Source: CAADGU01 sp035444285
Lineage (GTDB): Bacteria; Chloroflexota; Anaerolineae; Promineifilales; Promineifilaceae
Assembly: GCA_035444285.1 (NCBI GenBank)
Contig: DAOMOK010000001.1
Span: forward strand, 62,001 to 126,000
Length of the DNA stretch: 64,000 nucleotides
Direction: 5' to 3'
Positions 58,684 through 64,000 of the stretch are shown one piece after another (positions within the stretch are counted from its first letter, which is position 1; every line of letters begins with the position of its first letter). The notes below the pieces were generated by a model. The model had not been told where the DNA came from and made no database searches. It worked only from the letters and a program-made list of their open reading frames with translations. The position numbers and the translations under genes were made by a program.

Positions 58684-59589
58684 TCACTCTTCAACAGAGG
58701 CTAATGCTGCCAGAAAAGCAGCCATGTTAACGGCCGTCAATGCCTCATCAAAAAGGGCTTCCAATGTTGTTAAGGGCAGAAACTCTAGCCGGGCACTCAC
58801 AGATGCACCTTCATATGGGCCAAAACGTCGCGCCAGAATACGGCCGATATTCTGACGCAATTCCTGCTCCCGTCCCAGTTCAAGCCCTTGCTCAAGCCCT
58901 TGCTCAAGTCCCTGTTCAAGTCCCTGCTGCACACCTTTTAACAATATTTCCTGATAAATTGGTGATTTTTCTAGTATTGTCACATGCCACCTCACAATTT
59001 GTGCTACCTGTTCCGCATCCAGCTTTATCATAGCAAATAATGCCAGGATTGTCTCTAACTCCTCGTGGTCAGGCTCGCGGCGAATGCGCCGGGCACACTC
59101 CCGGACGACATCTATATCTGCGCCAGCCATCAATGGGACATATGGCAACAAACCGGCAGGCGTTGGTTGTTTAAGTGTCTCATGTGCATCCAGTTCCCAC
59201 ATTTTGACGGCCGTGAAATCCTGATGCGTGACACGTCCCATGAATTCGGCATGGTAATCGGCAGCTACGGTAATGCCCGCAGAAGGTTCCACCCGATAGA
59301 TGACGATAGGTAACACCGGCAAACCGTACTTTTGCCGGGCCAGGGCACAATAAATGAGCATTCGCAGCGGCATCGTGGGGTCATAATGGAGTTGCAGTTC
59401 AATGAGTACCAGAAATAACACGCCATTCAACGTGACCTGTAACAACGAATCGCTGCGACGGCCGACAAATTGAAATTCGGTACTGAGCGTTTGGGTGACG
59501 GTTGCGCCTGGTTCGTGCAGCAGCCAGCGCACCCAGCCTTCCGGGTCACGGTCAATCAGATATTTGCCGCTGATGTCTTTCTCACCCAT
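58684..59589 (-). CDS. Rpn/PD-(D/E)XK nuclease-like protein with QGLE repeat
   Basis: This 301-residue protein resembles the recombination-promoting nuclease/transposase-like Rpn group common in cyanobacteria and Chloroflexota. The nuclease-fold region has FLVLIELQLHYDPTMPLRML, with a Glu-x-Gln active-site motif, and PIVIYRVEP. Then follow a helical part, five near-identical QGLE units in a row, and a C-terminal DUF4351-like region (LARRFGP). The tandem unit would form a charged coiled helix of variable length. No target is known. It is separate from the cmk operon. Confidence 0.85.
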   Translation of the reverse strand: MGEKDISGKYLIDRDPEGWVRWLLHEPGATVTQTLSTEFQFVGRRSDSLLQVTLNGVLFLVLIELQLHYDPTMPLRMLIYCALARQKYGLPVLPIVIYRVEPSAGITVAADYHAEFMGRVTHQDFTAVKMWELDAHETLKQPTPAGLLPYVPLMAGADIDVVRECARRIRREPDHEELETILALFAMIKLDAEQVAQIVRWHVTILEKSPIYQEILLKGVQQGLEQGLEQGLEQGLELGREQELRQNIGRILARRFGPYEGASVSARLEFLPLTTLEALFDEALTAVNMAAFLAALASVEE

Positions 59590-59673
59590 GTTGAAACTGC
59601 CAGATTGATTTGGTCACGGTATAATCCGGTGATTATATCCACTTAGATTGGTAAAACCGAACGGAGTAATGGA

Positions 59674-61044
59674 ATGTCTGACCCTATAACCTATGCCCAA
59701 AACAGTCGCGAACGTCACCTGGCTGAATTGATCGAATTCTTGCGTATTCCCAGCGTCAGCACCCAGCCGGAGCATCAGGCTGATGTGCAGCGGGCGGCCG
59801 AGTGGCTGGTGGCATCGCTCACGGCCGTTGGCCTGGAAAACGCGCACATCATCCCCACCGACGGCCATCCCCTGGTCTACGCCGATTGGCTACACGCGCC
59901 CGATGCCCCTACCGTGCTCATTTATGGCCATTATGATGTGCAGCCGGCCGAACCATTTGACCTGTGGCACAGCCCGCCATTTGAACCCACTGTGCGCGAT
60001 GATTACCTCTATGCACGAGGAGCCTCCGATGATAAGGGGCAGGTGTATGCCCATGTGAAAGCGGTGGAGGCGTTGGTGCAGGCGCACGGCAATCTGCCAG
60101 TCAACGTGAAATTCATCATCGAAGGCGAAGAAGAGATGGGCGGGCCGAGTTTGTCGGCGTTCATTCCACAGCATAAGGAACTATTGGCGGCCGATGTGGC
60201 CCTGGTGTCTGACACAGCCATGATCAGCCCGGCGCAGCCCTCGATTGTGTATGGGCTGCGTGGGTTGTGTTACGTGTTGTTGGACATTTACGGCCCGCAG
60301 CGTGATTTGCACTCCGGCACGTTTGGCGGTGGTGTGGATAACCCGCTCAATGTGTTGGGCCACCTCATTGCCAGGCTGAAAGATGAAAACGGCCGTGTCC
60401 TCATTCCGGGTTTTTATGACCGGGTACGGCCGTTAACCGACGAAGAGCGTCAGTTGTTGGCCCAGTACCCCTTTGACGAAGCCGACTGGTTGGCGGAATC
60501 AGGCGCGCCCCAACCCTGGGGTGAACCAGAATTCACGCCGGTCGAGCGGCTGGGTGCGCGGCCCACGCTGGATGTACACGGCATCATGGGCGGCTACACC
60601 GGCCCTGGCGGCAAGACCGTGCTGCCCGCCCACGTTCATGCCAAATTCTCCATGCGCCTGGTGCCAGACCAGGACCCGGCCGAAATCCAGGGCCTTCTGC
60701 AAAAATACCTGGCGGACATCATGCCCCCCACCGTCACCTATCAACTGCATTGGCGCGGTGGCGCGCCCGCCAGCATTAGCGACCTGCATCATCCAGCGAT
60801 GGACGCAGCACGGGTGGCCTGCCGGGAAACCTACGGCCGTGACCCCATTTTCATGCGTGAAGGTGGCTCAATCCCGGTAGTGGGCGAATTTCAAACCTAT
60901 CTGGGTCTGGAAACGGTGCTGCTCGGTTTTGGCCTGGTCAGCGACCAGATTCACGCCCCCAACGAACGCTTCTACCTCCCCAATTACTTCCACGGCATTG
61001 AAGCCAGCATCCGCTTTTTGCAGGCGTATGGAGAAAGAGATTGA
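59674..61044 (+). CDS. M20-family metallopeptidase (dipeptidase)
   Basis: A 456-residue zinc-dependent dipeptidase or acylase. Metal-ligand motifs are seen: IYGHYDVQPAEP, ARGASDDKGQ, EGEEEMGG and the C-terminal HAPNERF. The mid-domain GIMGGYTGPGGKTVLPAHVH belongs to the ArgE/DapE/CNDP2-like branch. The catalytic Glu and bridging Asp are both present. GGAG lies upstream of ATG 59674. It is divergent from the Rpn gene, and a TATAAT (59620-59625) with poor -35 lies between. Confidence 0.93.
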   Translation: MSDPITYAQNSRERHLAELIEFLRIPSVSTQPEHQADVQRAAEWLVASLTAVGLENAHIIPTDGHPLVYADWLHAPDAPTVLIYGHYDVQPAEPFDLWHSPPFEPTVRDDYLYARGASDDKGQVYAHVKAVEALVQAHGNLPVNVKFIIEGEEEMGGPSLSAFIPQHKELLAADVALVSDTAMISPAQPSIVYGLRGLCYVLLDIYGPQRDLHSGTFGGGVDNPLNVLGHLIARLKDENGRVLIPGFYDRVRPLTDEERQLLAQYPFDEADWLAESGAPQPWGEPEFTPVERLGARPTLDVHGIMGGYTGPGGKTVLPAHVHAKFSMRLVPDQDPAEIQGLLQKYLADIMPPTVTYQLHWRGGAPASISDLHHPAMDAARVACRETYGRDPIFMREGGSIPVVGEFQTYLGLETVLLGFGLVSDQIHAPNERFYLPNYFHGIEASIRFLQAYGERD

Positions 61045-61101
61045 GAGATATGGAGATAAAGCGATTGCCCTCAACCAATCGCCTAATCTCTCAATTCCCT
61101 A
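61039..61101. repeat. GAGATAT/AATCTC-family inverted tract
   Basis: GAGATTGAGAGATATGGAGAT is partly complementary to CGCCTAATCTCTCAATTCC. It overlaps the M20 stop and separates the convergent genes. Confidence 0.65.
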
Positions 61102-61965
61102 TTTTCCCACCACCACTTCCCCCTCTCCAATAGCCTGGGCATATGGCATGGCAGTGGTGTTGAAGGCAATGCCAACCTGGCCCAGGTGGTCAATGGCAAT
61201 CAGCCCACCTTCGCCGCCGGTGCGTTCAGTGAGCAGGCGCACGGCCGTTTCCCCCGCTAACTGCGCCGAAAAGCCCATCGCCACCAGATCACAAACCTGC
61301 TTGCTCGTCAGCACCTTCATCAATGATTCACCATGCCCGGTGGCGCTAACGGCTGCCGTGCGGTTATCGGCATAACCGCCTGCGCCCACCAGCGGGCTGT
61401 CGCCGACCCGCCCTGGCATTTTGTAGCGGGTGCCGCCTGTGGAAGTGGCTGCCGCCAGATTGCCGTCTGCGTCCAGAGCGACTGCGCCGACGGTGTCACT
61501 GGTGGGTGCGGGTTGGGATTGCGCCGCCATTTCTTCTACCCACAAGTCGGCCAATTCACAGCGGGGAAAGCCAATACTGTCGGCAAAGGCTTCGGCGCCG
61601 GCGCCCACCAAAAAGTGATGGGGTGTATCGCTCATCACACGGCGGGCAAGGCTGGTGGGGTAGCGGACGCCCTGCACGGCGGCGACTGCGCCCAGGTTCA
61701 GGGTACGGCCGTCCATAATCAGCGCATCTACTTCAATCTCCCCGTTGCGGTTGGGGTAGCTGCCCCGGCCTGAATCCAGTACCGGACAATCTTCCAGAAC
61801 ACGCACGGCCGTTTCCACCGCATCCAGGGCGCTGCCGCCTGCCAGCAGCACTTGCTGCCCCGCCAGCGCCGCTTCCCGGCATGCTGCCATCGCCGTCACC
61901 AACCGCGCCGAGGTCAAATCCCAAGACCCCGCCCCGCCATGCACCAAAATTACCGTCTTGTCCAT
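61099..61965 (-). CDS. Isoaspartyl peptidase/L-asparaginase (Ntn hydrolase)
   Basis: The 288-residue precursor self-cleaves before the Thr in SDTVGAVALD, creating the nucleophile (T2 family). VLVHGGAGSW and VSATGHGESLMK supply substrate-binding loops. It removes isoaspartyl residues or asparagine. GGAGG precedes tandem ATGs. ATG 61965 is 5 bases from it and preferred over ATG 61968; the further 17 upstream codons are CACCTGCT-type repeat. Confidence 0.93.
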   Translation of the reverse strand: MDKTVILVHGGAGSWDLTSARLVTAMAACREAALAGQQVLLAGGSALDAVETAVRVLEDCPVLDSGRGSYPNRNGEIEVDALIMDGRTLNLGAVAAVQGVRYPTSLARRVMSDTPHHFLVGAGAEAFADSIGFPRCELADLWVEEMAAQSQPAPTSDTVGAVALDADGNLAAATSTGGTRYKMPGRVGDSPLVGAGGYADNRTAAVSATGHGESLMKVLTSKQVCDLVAMGFSAQLAGETAVRLLTERTGGEGGLIAIDHLGQVGIAFNTTAMPYAQAIGEGEVVVGK

Positions 61966-62020
61966 CATAACCTCCACTTGCCACCTGCTACCTGCTACCA
62001 TTCTTTTTCCCATCCCCACC

Positions 62021-62048
62021 TTGACGCAAAGGTCGCATTTGTTATAAT
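62021..62048 (+). promoter_or_regulatory. Promoter of tRNA-Asn
   Basis: TTGACG (62021-62026) and perfect TATAAT (62043-62048) are spaced by 16 bases, 14 bases before the tRNA 5' end. Confidence 0.75.
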
Positions 62049-62062
62049 CCCGCTCGCTACGT

Positions 62063-62134
62063 TCCTCAGTAGCTCAATGGCAGAGCATGCGGCTGTTAAC
62101 CGCAGGGTTGTTGGTTCGAGTCCAACCTGAGGAG
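62063..62134 (+). tRNA. tRNA-Asn (anticodon GTT)
   Basis: Hand folding gives a complete cloverleaf. It has acceptor TCCTCAG/CTGAGGA, D arm GCTC/GAGC, anticodon loop CTGTTAA (GTT), T arm with TTCGAGT loop and discriminator G. CCA is not encoded. It has a strong promoter and a terminator. Confidence 0.95.
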
Positions 62135-62146
62135 TAAGATGTTACC

Positions 62147-62180
62147 AAAGCCGGGTTTTCTGAAAAACCCGGCTTTTTAT
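62147..62180. terminator. Rho-independent terminator shared by tRNA-Asn and the FtsW-PBP gene
   Basis: AAAGCCGGGTTTT pairs with AAAAACCCGGCTTT around a 3-base loop, followed by TTTTTATTTT on the plus strand. The A-rich left flank is weaker for the minus strand. It lies 12 bases after the tRNA and adjoins the FtsW-PBP stop. Confidence 0.85.
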
Positions 62181-64000
62181 TTTGCCGCCGTGTCCAACAA
62201 TGCCCGCCCTATTTGTGTCGCCTCCTGAACGGCCGTCCTCCCTTCCAACACTACCACCGCCAGATAACGTGGGTTAGTTCCCGGCGTCAACCCCACATAC
62301 CAGCTATTGGTGCTGCCATCCGGCCCAGAAAGCACCCGGTCGCTAAATTCCACACGGCCGTCTACCGTCAAGGCCTGGCGGATGGTTCGGGCCGTTTCTG
62401 CTGTGATGATGGCGTTGTTAGATGCAGTCCGCGCCACGGCCTGCCGGTTGCCATTTTCATCCCACACGGCCGTCACCAACTGCGGCGACAGCACACGGCC
62501 GTCACCCGCCAGCGCTCCCCAGGCCAGCGCCAGTTGCAGCGGCGTCAACACCAGGTTTTCCTGCCCAATACCGGCTAAAGCTACGTCTGCTAATGGTCGG
62601 GCGGCGGGTGTTTCCGTATTCAGGGGCAGTTTGGGCACGGCCGTCAGGCCAAAATCGGCAAATACCTGATTCAACCCGGCCAGTTCCAGGTCTGCGGCCA
62701 GTGTTTGCATCGGGCCGGGGCAGCGATGCGCCAGTACGTCGGCCCAGGTGGCCGGGTCGGGTGGTGGTGTGGCGCATTGCATAGTCTGCCCATTCACTGT
62801 CACCGGGCGGTTGGCATTTGCCACAACCTCATCCAGCCGGATTAACCCTTGCTCCAGCGCTGCTGCCAGCAAAAAGGGTTGCAATAACGAACCGGGCTGA
62901 TATTGGCCCTGCGCCACCCGGTTCAGCAGCGGCGCATTTTCGGCCGCCGTTAGCGTCTCAAACTCTGCGTCCAATCGGTTGGGGTCATACGTGGGATGGC
63001 TGGCCATCGCCAGAATTTCGCCCGTTTGCGCGTCTAGCAGCAGCATCGCGCCTTGCCGATCATTCAAAAGGGCGTCGGCAATCTGTTGCAGCCGGGCGTC
63101 CAGCGATAGGGAGATAGCCTGACCGGTTTGTGGCTGATGCAGGTTCTGGTTTAGCACCTGCTGCCAAAAGTCAGCCGGATCGCCGCGCAAGACGCTGTTG
63201 TACCCTTCCTCCACGCCGGCCGCGCCATGGCGGAAGCTGTAATACCCCACCGCCGGGCCAATGCTGGCAATGGGGTAACGGCGCACGGGCGCCGTTGTTT
63301 CACCAACGGTTTCTGCTATCACCACATCCTGCCGGTCATAGATGTCGCCGCGCCGGATGCGCAGTTCGGCCTCTACCAGCCGGGGATTGTCGCTGCGGGC
63401 CAGGATGGTTTGCGCTCGCATCATACCCCAATAAAGCAGAGAGGCTGTCACCAGCAGATAGCCAACGAGCACGGCCGTCAACAACAGTTGTAAGCGCCGC
63501 TGCATGGCCGGGTTGTAAGGGGCGCGCCCGCTGCCGGAGGTGGCCGAAAGATAGAGTAAAAGTCCGGCCATGACGCTGCTGACCAGCAGTGAACTGCCGC
63601 CGTAGCTGAGAAAGGGCAGCGTGACGCCGGTCAGCGGCAATAATTTTGTGACGCCACCCATGATCAAGATGGCCTGGGCGGCAAAAATCACGGTAATGCC
63701 TGCCGCCAGATAGCGGCGAAACGGCCGTGTCGCCAGCGCCGCAATCTTGATACCCCGGTAGGCCAATACCAGAAAGCAGACGACCACGGCCAGACTGCCC
63801 GCCAGCCCCCACTCCTCGGCGACGGCGGCAAAAACAAAGTCAGAATGGACGACGGGAATGTAGTTGGGGAAGCCTTGCCCCACACCCTGCCCGGCCACTC
63901 CCCCGGCAGCAATTGCGTACAACGACTGTACAATCTGGTAGGCGCGGTTGCTGGCGTCCGGCCAGGGATTCCACCAGGCGTTCACCCGCAGCGCCACCAC
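62177..64000 (-). CDS. FtsW/RodA-penicillin-binding protein fusion with degenerate transpeptidase (N-terminus beyond window)
   Basis: At least 607 residues run off the right edge. The first about 150 are the C-terminal half of an FtsW/RodA glycosyltransferase (YQIVQSLYAIAAGGVAGQGV, GVTLPFLSYGGSSLL). A helix (LQLLLTAVLVGYLLVTASLL) links to a class B penicillin-binding module (RRGDIYDR, GVEEGYNSVLRG). The catalytic SxxK reads GSLLQ, with Gln in place of Lys. The KTGT region is SGPDGSTNSWYVG. The transpeptidase is therefore probably inactive. It would act in cell-wall synthesis at the membrane. Confidence 0.9.
   Translation of the reverse strand: MVALRVNAWWNPWPDASNRAYQIVQSLYAIAAGGVAGQGVGQGFPNYIPVVHSDFVFAAVAEEWGLAGSLAVVVCFLVLAYRGIKIAALATRPFRRYLAAGITVIFAAQAILIMGGVTKLLPLTGVTLPFLSYGGSSLLVSSVMAGLLLYLSATSGSGRAPYNPAMQRRLQLLLTAVLVGYLLVTASLLYWGMMRAQTILARSDNPRLVEAELRIRRGDIYDRQDVVIAETVGETTAPVRRYPIASIGPAVGYYSFRHGAAGVEEGYNSVLRGDPADFWQQVLNQNLHQPQTGQAISLSLDARLQQIADALLNDRQGAMLLLDAQTGEILAMASHPTYDPNRLDAEFETLTAAENAPLLNRVAQGQYQPGSLLQPFLLAAALEQGLIRLDEVVANANRPVTVNGQTMQCATPPPDPATWADVLAHRCPGPMQTLAADLELAGLNQVFADFGLTAVPKLPLNTETPAARPLADVALAGIGQENLVLTPLQLALAWGALAGDGRVLSPQLVTAVWDENGNRQAVARTASNNAIITAETARTIRQALTVDGRVEFSDRVLSGPDGSTNSWYVGLTPGTNPRYLAVVVLEGRTAVQEATQIGRALLDTAAK

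Noticed and set aside
59591..59625. Promoter for the M20 peptidase
   Set aside because: TATAAT at 59620 is good but there is no -35 at the right distance (the TTGAAA at 59591 is 23 bases away).

Overview
The window is a high-GC bacterial chromosome segment. Gene content and protein style suggest a Chloroflexota member, probably from the Anaerolineae/Ardenticatenia/Promineofilum-like lineages. Supporting clues are isopentenyl phosphate kinase, homospermidine synthase, a PDZ/radical-SAM DUF512 protein, GAF-rich histidine kinases, ABC sugar transporters beside GH4/GH42/GH2 enzymes, and an FtsW-PBP fusion. The lineage is inference; there is no rRNA here to confirm it. I see no phage, insertion sequence transposase or CRISPR array.

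Layout. 1-5.5 kb (minus): a truncated phosphotransferase, an ABC exporter and a GH3-like secreted protein. 5.8-14.9 kb (plus): two S41 proteases, smpB, a glycosyltransferase-GtrA-kinase-like fusion, a methyltransferase and a NitT/TauT-like ABC permease/ATPase pair. 14.9-18.8 kb (plus): an RHH-like/HNH gene pair, a DEAD-box helicase with a structured leader and a DUF6062-like protein. 18.8-35.5 kb (minus): homospermidine synthase, a GIY-YIG gene set in repeats, an esterase and an atypical signal peptidase. The same stretch holds a galactoside-use cluster running from the LacI regulator through binding protein, two permeases, HAD phosphatase, FGGY kinase, GH42, GH4 and GalT. 35.7-39.1 kb: a degenerate tyrosine recombinase, tRNA-Lys(CTT) and aroK-HIT-aroB. 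39.2-45 kb (minus): DUF58/MoxR, beta-mannosidase and an orphan ABC ATPase. 45.3-51 kb (plus): a four-GAF sensor kinase, NDH-2 and methylglyoxal synthase. 51-64 kb: YheT-type hydrolase, LOG protein, isopentenyl phosphate kinase, REC-kinase hybrid, DUF512, cmk/rsuA-like/scpB, Rpn nuclease, M20 peptidase, isoaspartyl peptidase, tRNA-Asn(GTT) and an FtsW-PBP fusion cut by the window edge.

Genome-wide signatures dominate. (1) The palindromic octamer ACGGCCGT recurs at a very high rate: I counted about 22 copies in the first 10 kb, against well under one expected by chance. This resembles the HIP1 phenomenon of cyanobacteria. (2) Almost every intergenic spacer carries a short palindromic or period-7/8 tandem element, such as GGATTAC, ATCACGC, GAGATTA/G, AATTATG, CCCAATTA, AGACCTGACAGGTTT or GTCATTCCGA families. 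(3) Some of these elements lie in frame inside conserved enzymes (galT, beta-mannosidase, DUF512 protein), and several supply the stop codon or C-terminal residues of genes. This is reminiscent of Rickettsia palindromic elements and is the most unusual biology in the window.

Many genes have open N-terminal extensions that are only translated repeat. I therefore moved starts inward where a ribosome-binding site and family alignment agreed.
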